Assembly: GCF_001591825.1 (NCBI RefSeq)
Contig: NZ_BCVQ01000006.1
Coordinates: 62,001 to 126,000, forward strand
Source: Rossellomorea vietnamensis NBRC 101237
GTDB taxonomy: Bacteria; Bacillota; Bacilli; Bacillales; Bacillaceae_B
DNA: 64,000 nucleotides
Direction of reading: 5' to 3'
Shown here: positions 1-7,749 of the stretch, piece after piece
Position numbering within the stretch: position 1 is the first letter of the stretch
Layout: every line of letters starts with the position of its first letter
Made by a program: the position numbers and the translations under genes
Notes under the pieces: generated by a model
What the model saw: the letters and a program-made list of their open reading frames with translations, nothing else
What the model was told of the DNA's origin: nothing
Databases searched by the model: none

Positions 1-71
1 AAAGGCAAAGGACGCCTTTCCGGATGACTCGTCTTATGCTTGTCGCCTCAGGGCTAGCCCCTTCCGCTTTT
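1..71 (-). terminator. Downstream region of the PTS EIIC gene, probable weak terminator
   Basis: This stretch follows the EIIC stop codon in the minus direction. It contains the short palindrome GGGCTAGCCC and, near the window edge (7-19), a 5-bp stem AAAGG/CCTTT around a three-base loop. The stem is short and the T-tract is cut by the window edge, so the terminator call is tentative. No coding potential is visible. Confidence 0.3.
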
Positions 72-1352
72 CTATGCCGCTTGTTGCTCGCTCTCTTCCA
101 TCTTCAACATTTTCTTGTCATACATTTTCAAGAATGGGAAATAGATAGCAAATGAGATTCCGATATTGATCAGTACCATGACGATTGCTCTCCAGTCACC
201 ACCCGTTGCAAGGTACGCGCCGATTGGTGCAGGCAGTGTCCATGGCGGCATGATGTAGGTTGGAGATACCAAACCGACAGTGGTGGCCACATAGGAAATG
301 GTTGCTGTGATCAAAGGTACAGTGATGAATGGGATGATCAAGATCGGGTTCAATACGATTGGAGCACCGAAGATGACAGGCTCGTTGATATTGAAAAGGC
401 CCGGTACAAGACATGTTTTCCCTAGTGCTTTTAAATATTTTGAACGGGAGAAAAAGACCATTGCAAGGACCAATCCAAGCGTGGCTCCTGATCCACCGAT
501 CCAGATGAACCATTGGTAGAACGTTTCCGGAGCGATATGCGGGATTGCTTGCCCGCTTGCAACCGCGTCAGCGTTGTTCACAAGGAATACTTCCCATAGT
601 GGACGGGCCACGGTTCCAACCACGGATACCCCGTGAATCCCGAATGACCAGAAGAAATCGATCAGGAATACCGGAACCAATACCCCGAATATGCTGTCAC
701 CGGCAGTGACCAGTGGTGCGACCGCAACACCGACCAACTTATGCAGATCGACCCCTGCTAAGACAGTAACGGATGATATCAATAAAATAACGATTGCTAC
801 AGGTATAAGTGCTTCAAAGCTTCGTGAAACGGATGCCGGTACTTGCTCAGGCATTTTGATCGTGATGTTCTTTGTCTTACAGAAACGCAGGATTTCGACG
901 GCCAGGATCGAGACGACCATGGAAACAAATAATCCCTGCCCACCTAAGTTGGTCATTGGAAGGACCCAGCCTTCTCCGTCCATTACTTTCGGTGTGATGG
1001 TCAATAGAAGTGCCGCGACTGAGATTTGTGCCCCGGATAATGGATCCAGCTTATAGCTTTTCGAGAGATTGTATCCGATCCCGAAGGCGACATAGAGCGA
1101 CATGATGAACATGGTCAGACGGTACGGAATCAGGATCTCGACAATATTGTCTGCTGCCCACTGTTTGATGTCCCCGAATATCCAGGCGTCAGGCAGTGGC
1201 GGAAACGCTAAGATCAGAAAGAATGAACCGACGATAATAAATGGCAGTGCTGAAATAACCCCATCCCGGATTGCTTGCAAATGCCTTTGTTCAGAGAGCC
1301 TGGCCATTGGACCTGACAAATTATTCTCCAGAAAGTTCACAAACGTTTGCAT
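72..1352 (-). CDS. PTS sugar transporter subunit EIIC, lactose/cellobiose family
   Basis: Membrane channel component of a phosphotransferase system that imports and phosphorylates a beta-linked sugar or disaccharide. The 426-residue protein is hydrophobic throughout, with the N-terminal 'RHLQAIRDGVISALPFIIVGS' type signature of lactose/cellobiose EIIC proteins and the conserved 'NINEPVIFGAPI' sugar-site segment near residue 320. The length is normal for a stand-alone EIIC. It is the last gene of a minus-strand operon, murR-like regulator, EIIB, EIIC, while the matching EIIA is divergent at 2714. The neighbouring MupG-like hydrolase, sugar kinase and AnmK suggest a cell-wall-derived amino-sugar disaccharide as substrate, but that is inference; cellobiose or chitobiose remain possible. 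Confidence 0.9.
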   Translation of the reverse strand: MQTFVNFLENNLSGPMARLSEQRHLQAIRDGVISALPFIIVGSFFLILAFPPLPDAWIFGDIKQWAADNIVEILIPYRLTMFIMSLYVAFGIGYNLSKSYKLDPLSGAQISVAALLLTITPKVMDGEGWVLPMTNLGGQGLFVSMVVSILAVEILRFCKTKNITIKMPEQVPASVSRSFEALIPVAIVILLISSVTVLAGVDLHKLVGVAVAPLVTAGDSIFGVLVPVFLIDFFWSFGIHGVSVVGTVARPLWEVFLVNNADAVASGQAIPHIAPETFYQWFIWIGGSGATLGLVLAMVFFSRSKYLKALGKTCLVPGLFNINEPVIFGAPIVLNPILIIPFITVPLITATISYVATTVGLVSPTYIMPPWTLPAPIGAYLATGGDWRAIVMVLINIGISFAIYFPFLKMYDKKMLKMEESEQQAA

Positions 1353-1379
1353 GTTACTACCCCCTTGTTTCCTATTAAA

Positions 1380-1685
1380 TTAGTTTGTTAATTCCTTTAC
1401 TGTTTTCAGTAAAGTCGGCCCACCTAATGGCGTGTAAGCCTGTGGCGGAATCGGGCCGCATGGAACATTGGCCTCATCGGCGGCTTTCTTCACTTGATCA
1501 AATCGGTGTCTGATCTGAGGTGCTACCATACATACATCCCATCCCTTTGAGATCTCCTCGGATACTTCCCCTGTTCCGATTGCATGGACTTCCATTTCAA
1601 TCCCCTCTTTTGTTCCTTCTTTTTTCAGGGCATTGACGACGATCGCACTGGACATTCCTCCAGAGCATACGAATAATACTTTCAT
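1380..1685 (-). CDS. PTS sugar transporter subunit EIIB, lactose/cellobiose family
   Basis: Cytoplasmic phosphocarrier that passes phosphate from EIIA to the sugar bound by EIIC. The protein is 101 residues, the usual EIIB size, and opens with MKVLFVCSGGMSSA, in which Cys7 is the phosphorylated residue followed by the phosphate-binding loop. The start has a GAGGAGGAATAGGG ribosome-binding stretch formed by the end of the upstream regulator gene, from which it is separated by only two bases, so translation is probably coupled. The EIIC gene follows 27 bases later. Confidence 0.92.
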   Translation of the reverse strand: MKVLFVCSGGMSSAIVVNALKKEGTKEGIEMEVHAIGTGEVSEEISKGWDVCMVAPQIRHRFDQVKKAADEANVPCGPIPPQAYTPLGGPTLLKTVKELTN

Positions 1686-1687
1686 CC

Positions 1688-2554
1688 CTATTCCTCCTCC
1701 TCTTTCATTCGCTGAACCACTTCATGTGTATGAATAATTTGCTCATAAACGCCATGTCCTTTTTTCATGCATAATGCCACGAATAAAGCGTCGATCACGA
1801 CGAGTTGAGCAATTCTTGCCGTCATGGTACCGATTCGGATATTATGTTCCTCCTCGGAAATCGTCAGTACGATATCGGCGAGCTTTCTTGCCGGTGATTT
1901 ACCGTGCTGTGTCAGGAGTACGATGGTGGCTCCCTTTTCCTGTGCGACGTTCATCAGCTTCAAAATTTCTTTTGTCTGACCGGATGTTGAAACGACGAAG
2001 AGAACGTCTCTCTCTGTTAAGTTCGCTGCCATCATCATCTGGATATGGATATCACTTGCCTGAAATGCCAGGTAGTTCAATCTCAACAGCTTCTGGGTGA
2101 AATCTTCCGCTACCACTGCGGAACCCCCCACTCCATACAGATAGACTCTTTCGGCTTCATGGAACGCATTGACCGCCCTGCCGAGTTCATCGATGGAAAA
2201 AAGCTTTTCCGTATTCTTGATGGCTTGATAGGTATTGACCAATACTTTATTGAAGACGGTTTCAAGATTATCTTCAAAGGAAAGGAGCGTATTGATGTCA
2301 TGACTCTTCGTTTCTTCGATGTTCGTGCTTTTTGCGAGCTCGATCTTCAAGCCGCTGAAACTGTTGATCCCGATCCGTTTGCAGAACCGGATGATGGCGG
2401 CTTCACTGCTGCCGCATGAGTGTGATAGTTGCTTTGTGGTCATCTCCATCACTTTCTCCGGAAATTCGAGCACATATTGAGCAACCGCAATTTCAGACGG
2501 GGTAAAGCTCTCCATCTGACTTTTGATGTGTTTTAAAACCTGAAATTCTGTCAT
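1688..2554 (-). CDS. MurR/RpiR family transcriptional regulator
   Basis: DNA-binding regulator with an N-terminal helix-turn-helix of the RpiR type (about residues 1-75, including 'SEAAIIRFCKRIG') and a C-terminal SIS sugar-phosphate-binding domain (about 105-250, with 'VYLYGVGGSAVVAEDF' and 'DVLFVVSTSGQTKEIL'). Such proteins sense phosphosugars such as MurNAc-6-phosphate. I place the start at the ATG at 2554, which follows GGAGGTGACC; an in-frame ATG twelve bases upstream would place the ribosome-binding site inside the gene. It is the first gene of the minus-strand operon and shares a divergent promoter region with the EIIA operon, which it presumably controls. The length of 288 aa is typical. 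Confidence 0.9.
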   Translation of the reverse strand: MTEFQVLKHIKSQMESFTPSEIAVAQYVLEFPEKVMEMTTKQLSHSCGSSEAAIIRFCKRIGINSFSGLKIELAKSTNIEETKSHDINTLLSFEDNLETVFNKVLVNTYQAIKNTEKLFSIDELGRAVNAFHEAERVYLYGVGGSAVVAEDFTQKLLRLNYLAFQASDIHIQMMMAANLTERDVLFVVSTSGQTKEILKLMNVAQEKGATIVLLTQHGKSPARKLADIVLTISEEEHNIRIGTMTARIAQLVVIDALFVALCMKKGHGVYEQIIHTHEVVQRMKEEEE

Positions 2555-2579
2555 GGTCACCTCCAAAAAATGATTGTCT

Positions 2580-2593
2580 TGAAAAGGCTTTCA
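2580..2593. promoter_or_regulatory. cre-like site (candidate CcpA operator)
   Basis: The 14-mer TGAAAAGGCTTTCA matches the catabolite-responsive element pattern TGWAANCGNTNWCA at all positions except the central C. It lies in the divergent regulatory region between the regulator and EIIA genes, a usual place for carbon catabolite repression of a PTS operon. Seen by eye only. Confidence 0.4.
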
Positions 2594-2617
2594 GTTTAAT
2601 ATGATTATATGCGATAA

Positions 2618-2632
2618 TGAAATTAAATTTCA
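2618..2632. promoter_or_regulatory. Palindromic operator candidate for the MurR/RpiR regulator
   Basis: TGAAATTAAATTTCA is a 15-bp inverted repeat (7-bp perfect arms, one central base) in the middle of the 159-bp divergent intergenic region. RpiR-family regulators bind such palindromes between divergent operons; assignment to this regulator is inferred from position. Confidence 0.4.
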
Positions 2633-2713
2633 ATATTATTTTAAAATATTTAAACTTTTATTTTACAAAATGAGTAGAAAAGAGTTCTAAAAAGGTTCAG
2701 GGAGGAATACACG

Positions 2714-3052
2714 ATGGCAGAGATCCGCAACGTGGAAATGGAAATATTCGAGATCATATCAAACGGTGGGAATGCGAAGAGTACGGCTTATGAAGCCCTC
2801 GCTAAAGCCCATGAAGGAAAATTCGATGAGGCTGAAGAGATGATAAAGAACGCCCATGACGAACTGAATAAAGCCCATAAGACGCAAACAAGCCTGATAC
2901 AGGCCGAAATCAACGGGGAAGAATTTGAAAAATCACTTCTTATGATTCATGCACAGGATCACTTGATGACGTCGATCAGTGAAATCTCATTAATTGAACA
3001 AATGATTCCTATGTTAAAGAGAATCCATGCACTCGAAAACCAATCGAATTAA
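2714..3052 (+). CDS. PTS sugar transporter subunit EIIA, lactose/cellobiose family
   Basis: Small helical phosphocarrier (112 aa) that accepts phosphate from HPr on a histidine and passes it to EIIB. The signature 'IHAQDHLMT' contains the phosphorylated His79 and the trimer metal-site Asp82 of the family. It has a good ribosome-binding site (GGGAGGAATACACG-ATG). It begins the plus-strand operon EIIA, MupG-like, kinase, AnmK, and is divergent from the genes for its EIIB and EIIC partners, so both operons must be expressed together for a working transporter. Confidence 0.92.
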   Translation: MAEIRNVEMEIFEIISNGGNAKSTAYEALAKAHEGKFDEAEEMIKNAHDELNKAHKTQTSLIQAEINGEEFEKSLLMIHAQDHLMTSISEISLIEQMIPMLKRIHALENQSN

Positions 3053-3064
3053 GGAGGAGTCACG

Positions 3065-4162
3065 ATGAGTAAAAGACTGGGAGTTTCAATCTATCCGAAT
3101 CATTCTGTAACTGAAAAAGATAAAGAGTATTTGGCCCTTGCCGCTTCTTACGGATTTCAACGTGTGTTTACCTGCTTATTATCCGTTGAAGGAGACAAGG
3201 AAGGCATCATTGCGAACTTCAAAGATACGATCAAGTTTGCCCGTGAGAAAAACATGGAGGTCATCGCAGACATCAGCCCACGTATTTTCAAAGAGCTGGA
3301 TATTTCTTACGATGATCTATCCTTTTTTGCCGACCTGGGTGCTCACGGTATCCGCCTTGACCTCGGATATACCGGTCATGAGGAATCTATGATGTCGTAC
3401 AACTCCTATGATTTAAAAATTGAATTGAACATGAGCAATGCCACGAAATACATCGATAACATCATGACGTATCAGCCCAATAAGGATCAATTATTAGGGT
3501 GCCATAACTTCTATCCGCACCGCTACTCCGGCTTATCTTATCCTTTCTTTATCGACTGCAGCCAGAAATTCAAAGATTTCGGCATGAGAACGGCAGCCTT
3601 TGTGTCTTCCGCTGATGCCACATTCGGTCCATGGCCTGTCACAGAAGGATTGCCTACACTGGAGATGCACCGATCCCTTCCTATTGATGTGCAGGCGAAG
3701 CATCTGTTTGCCACTGGATTGATCGACGACGTCATCATCAGCAATGCTTATGCATCGGAACGTGAGATGCAGCTGCTTAGTGAACTGAATACATCGAAGC
3801 TCACTTTCAGCGTCGAAACCCATGACACGACAACGGACCTAGAGAAAACGATCATCTTTGAAGAACCTCATTTTTACCGTGGAGATGTATCGGATTATAT
3901 GATCCGTTCCACTCAAAGCCGCGTCAAATACAGAGGTAGAGAATTTGCGCCCCATAACAACGTCGACATCAAGCGTGGAGACATTATCATTGAAAACGAC
4001 CTGTATGCCCAATACGCGGGAGAACTTCAGATTGCCCTCAAGGATATGGAGAACTCCGGTAAGACGAACGTGGTCGGACGGATCCGTGAAGAAGAAATAT
4101 TCTTGTTGGATTATCTGAACCCTTGGGGCAAATTTGCCTTCAAGCCTTGTGAGAAGGTTTAA
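3065..4162 (+). CDS. mupG: MupG-like TIM-barrel protein (DUF871 family), probable 6-phospho-glycosidase
   Basis: A 365-residue protein of the DUF871/MupG family. It has an N-terminal TIM barrel (about 1-240, starting RLGVSIYPNHS, with conserved 'GCHNFYPHRYSGL' near 140-155) and a small C-terminal cyclophilin-like domain (about 255-365). The characterised Staphylococcus aureus member hydrolyses MurNAc-6-phosphate-GlcNAc formed during PTS uptake of a peptidoglycan disaccharide. Placement between a PTS EIIA and two amino-sugar kinases supports a similar role here, acting in the cytoplasm on the phosphorylated disaccharide. The exact substrate is inferred. It is preceded by GGAGGAGTCACG and lies 12 bases after the EIIA gene. 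Confidence 0.8.
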   Translation: MSKRLGVSIYPNHSVTEKDKEYLALAASYGFQRVFTCLLSVEGDKEGIIANFKDTIKFAREKNMEVIADISPRIFKELDISYDDLSFFADLGAHGIRLDLGYTGHEESMMSYNSYDLKIELNMSNATKYIDNIMTYQPNKDQLLGCHNFYPHRYSGLSYPFFIDCSQKFKDFGMRTAAFVSSADATFGPWPVTEGLPTLEMHRSLPIDVQAKHLFATGLIDDVIISNAYASEREMQLLSELNTSKLTFSVETHDTTTDLEKTIIFEEPHFYRGDVSDYMIRSTQSRVKYRGREFAPHNNVDIKRGDIIIENDLYAQYAGELQIALKDMENSGKTNVVGRIREEEIFLLDYLNPWGKFAFKPCEKV

Positions 4163-4165
4163 GAG

Positions 4166-5071
4166 ATGACTAGAATAATAGGAATCGATGCAGGCGGAAC
4201 GAAGGTTCAGGGACTTGTCATGGATAGGGAGAAAAATATCCTTTTCCAAAGTTTATCCGGACACGGGAATCCGTCCGTCTCGTATGAGGAAGCATTGCAG
4301 AACCTCTCATCTGTCGTTCAACAATGCCTGAACCATACTAGAGAAGCGGCCACACATATTGTGATCGGGATGGCAGGCGGAGGGTCGGGAAATCTATCAC
4401 AAATGATTCAGTCAGAATTGAGCAGGATGACTTCCCTTCCCATCATTCTTATAAACGATGCCACTCTTGCCTATTTCAGTTTGATCGGTAACCGGAATGG
4501 TGTGATGACGATCGCGGGCACGGGATCGATTTGTTACGGAAGAAACGGAAAAAGAGAAGGAACAACCGGGGGCTGGGGACACTTACTTGGAGACGAGGGC
4601 AGTGCCTACCATATTGCCATCGAAGCGAGCAAAAGGATCGTCAGGGAAATGGACTTAGCCACTCCGCTCTCCCCTCTTTCCCGCAACATACTGAACACCA
4701 TCAACGCTACAGACCCCCAAGGATTGAAAGGATTCATCTATTCTTCCTCCAAAGGGGAGATTGCCAGGCTTGCGAAAGTGATTCACGAGGAAGCACAGGC
4801 CGGGGATGACTATTCCCTTCATTTATTAAAGAGAGCAGGCGAACTCCTTGCCGGGCAGACTATCGCATTGATCGAGAAGTTACAGCTTGAATCACATCCG
4901 GTCATCGCATTAAAAGGCAGTGTGCTTGAACACAATCCGGTTGTTCAGTCCATTTTTAAAGAAACCGTTTCAAAACGATTTAACGAACCGACTTTCATCA
5001 CCGATTCCATATCCCCTGCTACAGGCGCAGTGGATATCATTGAAGCAATCCAATTGGGGAGGTATGTATGA
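4166..5071 (+). CDS. BadF/BadG/BcrA/BcrD-type sugar kinase (GlcNAc/MurNAc kinase-like)
   Basis: Cytoplasmic kinase of the ASKHA (actin/hexokinase) fold, 301 aa. It starts RIIGIDAGGTKVQGLVMD, the phosphate-1 loop, and has 'INDATLAYFS' and 'TIAGTGSICYGRNG' for phosphate-2 and adenosine contacts, followed by 'GWGHLLGDEGSAYHIA'. The family includes N-acetylglucosamine kinases and the MurK kinase that phosphorylates MurNAc and GlcNAc. In this operon it would phosphorylate the free sugar released by the MupG-like hydrolase. It follows that gene by three bases, and its last four bases (ATGA) overlap the AnmK start, indicating translational coupling. Confidence 0.82.
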   Translation: MTRIIGIDAGGTKVQGLVMDREKNILFQSLSGHGNPSVSYEEALQNLSSVVQQCLNHTREAATHIVIGMAGGGSGNLSQMIQSELSRMTSLPIILINDATLAYFSLIGNRNGVMTIAGTGSICYGRNGKREGTTGGWGHLLGDEGSAYHIAIEASKRIVREMDLATPLSPLSRNILNTINATDPQGLKGFIYSSSKGEIARLAKVIHEEAQAGDDYSLHLLKRAGELLAGQTIALIEKLQLESHPVIALKGSVLEHNPVVQSIFKETVSKRFNEPTFITDSISPATGAVDIIEAIQLGRYV

Positions 5072-6237
5072 TGAGTAAACGTTTAGCAGTCGGGCTGATG
5101 TCCGGTACGTCCGTTGACGCGGTGGATGCCGCCCTTGTTTCCATCGAAGGAGCAGGGACGGACACCGTGGTGGAGCTTGTCCAGTATTCAACTACGCCTT
5201 TTTCACAACCGGTGAAAAAGAAAATCTTTGATGTCATGAGTCTTGATCGTTCTTCCACCCCTCTTTTATCCAGCCTGCATTTTGAGCTTGGAGACGTATA
5301 CGCCGATGCCGTAGAGAAAGTATGTGCGGAGGCAGGCATCTCTGTTGACGATCTCAGCTTTATCGGATCACATGGACAAACGGTCTATCATCAGCCCTTT
5401 CATACGGAAGATTCGGTTGCTTCCACTCTTCAAATCGGAGAACCGAGCGTGATTGCCTACAGGACTCACACACAGGTGATATCCAATTTCCGTTCCATGG
5501 ATATGGCTGCAGGAGGAGAAGGGGCACCCCTTGTCCCTTATACAGAGTTCCTGCTCTACCGGAAAAAGGATGGGGGCAGGCTCCTCCAGAACATCGGGGG
5601 AATCGGGAATGTGACCGTCCTGCCGAAAGACTGTTCCCTTGAAGAGGTGTTTGCTTTTGACACAGGTCCCGGGAATATGGTGATCGATGGACTGTGCGGG
5701 AAGTTATTCGGCTTCTCTTATGACGAGGATGGATCGATTGCCGCCAGGGGAACGGTTCACCCTGAAGCAGCACGGAAATGGATGGAGTGGGAAAAGGATT
5801 TCTTTCAGAAAGCGCCTCCCAAGTCCACCGGCAGGGAACTGTTTGGTGAGGTATTCGTGAACCGGATACTTCAGGAATACACCAATATCCCGAAAGAAGA
5901 TCTGATTGCTACGGCAACCTACTTTACCGCCCTCTCCATTTCGGATGCTTATAAAACATTCGTCTTCCCTCGGCATCCGATCAATGAAGTCATCATCGGT
6001 GGCGGGGGAAGCTATAACGGGACCCTTCTCCAAATGATGAAGGAACTTCTCCCTGAAGTGACAATCCTCATTCAGGAAGATATCGGATACTCCTCCGATG
6101 CCAAGGAAGCGATTGCCTTTGCACTATTAGCCAACGAAACGCTACACGGCAAACCAGGCAACGTCCCTGGGGCAACCGGAGCGAAAAAACCCGTCATCCT
6201 CGGGTCGATCACACCAAGCCCCATCATCACAACATAA
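5068..6237 (+). CDS. anmK: Anhydro-N-acetylmuramic acid kinase
   Basis: Converts 1,6-anhydro-MurNAc plus ATP and water to MurNAc-6-phosphate in cell-wall recycling. The 389-aa protein shows the AnmK signatures: 'GLMSGTSVDAVDAALV' at the N-terminus, 'GSHGQTVYHQP' near 95, 'QIGEPSVIA', 'NFRSMDMAAGGEGAPLVPY', 'NIGGIGNVTVL' and 'FDTGPGNMVID', and the C-terminal 'GGGGSYNGTLL'. Length is typical. It overlaps the upstream kinase by four bases and ends the amino-sugar operon. No murQ (MurNAc-6-P etherase) is visible in the window, so the product must be processed by an enzyme encoded elsewhere. Confidence 0.95.
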   Translation: MMSKRLAVGLMSGTSVDAVDAALVSIEGAGTDTVVELVQYSTTPFSQPVKKKIFDVMSLDRSSTPLLSSLHFELGDVYADAVEKVCAEAGISVDDLSFIGSHGQTVYHQPFHTEDSVASTLQIGEPSVIAYRTHTQVISNFRSMDMAAGGEGAPLVPYTEFLLYRKKDGGRLLQNIGGIGNVTVLPKDCSLEEVFAFDTGPGNMVIDGLCGKLFGFSYDEDGSIAARGTVHPEAARKWMEWEKDFFQKAPPKSTGRELFGEVFVNRILQEYTNIPKEDLIATATYFTALSISDAYKTFVFPRHPINEVIIGGGGSYNGTLLQMMKELLPEVTILIQEDIGYSSDAKEAIAFALLANETLHGKPGNVPGATGAKKPVILGSITPSPIITT

Positions 6238-6245
6238 TGTATCAG

Positions 6246-6283
6246 GAGGGACGGACCTTGACCCCAGTCGGGTACCGTCTCTC
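6246..6283. repeat. Degenerate copy of the GGGACGGACC hairpin repeat
   Basis: Left arm GGAGGGACGGACC is intact; the right arm reads GGTACCGTCTCTC instead of GGTCCGTCCCTC, so the stem is imperfect. It lies between anmK and glcD and could act as a weak terminator or mRNA-end structure. Confidence 0.7.
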
Positions 6284-6336
6284 TAGTCATTTTATGAACA
6301 ACTTTGAAAAAATCGCTAATAAAGGTGGAAACCACT

Positions 6337-7749
6337 ATGATCACCCCTGATATCAAGAATCAGCTCGTCAGCATCGTCGGTGAAGACAACTACCGTGATA
6401 CCCCTGCTGAAAAACTTGTCTATTCCTATGATGCAACACCCAACTATCAATCCATGCCCGATGCCATTATCGTTCCCAGGTCAACCGGGGAAGTATCGGC
6501 AATCGTGAAGATCTGCAATGAACATGGCATCCCGATTGTCCCGCGGGGCTCAGGAACAAATCTTTGTGCCGGTACGTGCCCAACTGAAGGCGGACTTGTT
6601 CTACTTTTCACCCATATGAACAACATCCTCGAATTGGATGAAGAAAATTTAACGATCACCGTCCAGCCTGGGGTTGTTACACTTGATTTGATTCACTCCG
6701 TTGAAGCCAAGGGACTCTTCTATCCTCCAGACCCGAGCTCCATGAAAATCTCCACCATCGGAGGGAATATCAATGAAAACTCCGGTGGCTTGAGAGGGTT
6801 GAAATATGGCGTCACCCGGGATTATGTACTAGCCCTTGAAGCGGTGCTCCCAAATGGTGATATCATCCGTACCGGCGGGAAACTCGCAAAAGATGTGGCC
6901 GGGTATGACTTGACCCGCCTGTTTGTGGGGTCGGAAGGAACCCTTTGTGTCATCACGGAAGCGACATTAAAGCTCGTTCCCATGCCAGAGACGAAACAGA
7001 CGATGCTTGCCCTTTATCAGGACATAGAAGCAGCTGCTAAAAGTGTGTCGAGCATCATCTCGAATCGGATCATTCCGACTACCTTGGAATTTCTGGACCA
7101 GCCTACATTGGAAGTGGTAGAGGATTTTGCCAAAATCGGCCTGCCTACCGATGTGAAAGCCGTCCTGCTGATTGAACAGGATGGTCCTCCTGAAGTGGTG
7201 GCACGAGATATGAAGCGCATCGAAGAAGTGTGTGTGGAAAACGATGCCGTATCCGTCCAACTCGCAAAAACGGATATCGAAGCAGATGCCCTTCGCACTG
7301 CCCGGCGTTCTGCCCTCTCGGCTCTTGCCAGACTAAAGCCGACGACAATCTTGGAAGATGCGACGGTACCACGTTCCGAAATTGCCAAGATGGTGAAAGC
7401 GATCAATGATATAGCCGAACGTCATGGGGTGAAGATTTGCACCTTTGGACATGCAGGAGACGGAAACCTTCACCCGACCGTTGCGACAGATGCCAGGGAC
7501 AAAGATGAAATGGAGCGGGTCGAAGCGGCCTTTGAAGAAATCTTCGCTCATGCCATTGAATTGGGCGGCACCATTACGGGTGAACACGGGGTCGGCATGA
7601 TGAAGGCCCCTTATCTCGAATGGAAACTTGGTGCTGAAGGAATCAACGCCATGAAAATGATCAAGCAATCCTTCGATCCCAATAACATCATGAATCCGAA
7701 TAAAGTATTTGCGAAAGAATCAAGAAAACGTGTGGTGATTTCAAGATGA
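6337..7749 (+). CDS. glcD: FAD-binding 2-hydroxy-acid oxidase subunit, GlcD type
   Basis: Flavoprotein subunit that oxidises glycolate or D-lactate to the 2-oxo acid. The 470-aa protein has an N-terminal PCMH-type FAD domain (about 30-215) with 'IVPRGSGTNLCAGTCPTEGG' and 'IGGNINENSGG', and a C-terminal FAD-oxidase domain ending near 'FGHAGDGNLHPTV' and 'GEHGVGMMKAPYL', which carry family metal and substrate residues. I choose the ATG at 6337, which follows AAAGGTGG, over an upstream in-frame TTG. It overlaps glcF by four bases. Because MurNAc degradation releases D-lactate from the lactyl ether, this enzyme may consume it; that link rests only on gene order. Confidence 0.88.
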   Translation: MITPDIKNQLVSIVGEDNYRDTPAEKLVYSYDATPNYQSMPDAIIVPRSTGEVSAIVKICNEHGIPIVPRGSGTNLCAGTCPTEGGLVLLFTHMNNILELDEENLTITVQPGVVTLDLIHSVEAKGLFYPPDPSSMKISTIGGNINENSGGLRGLKYGVTRDYVLALEAVLPNGDIIRTGGKLAKDVAGYDLTRLFVGSEGTLCVITEATLKLVPMPETKQTMLALYQDIEAAAKSVSSIISNRIIPTTLEFLDQPTLEVVEDFAKIGLPTDVKAVLLIEQDGPPEVVARDMKRIEEVCVENDAVSVQLAKTDIEADALRTARRSALSALARLKPTTILEDATVPRSEIAKMVKAINDIAERHGVKICTFGHAGDGNLHPTVATDARDKDEMERVEAAFEEIFAHAIELGGTITGEHGVGMMKAPYLEWKLGAEGINAMKMIKQSFDPNNIMNPNKVFAKESRKRVVISR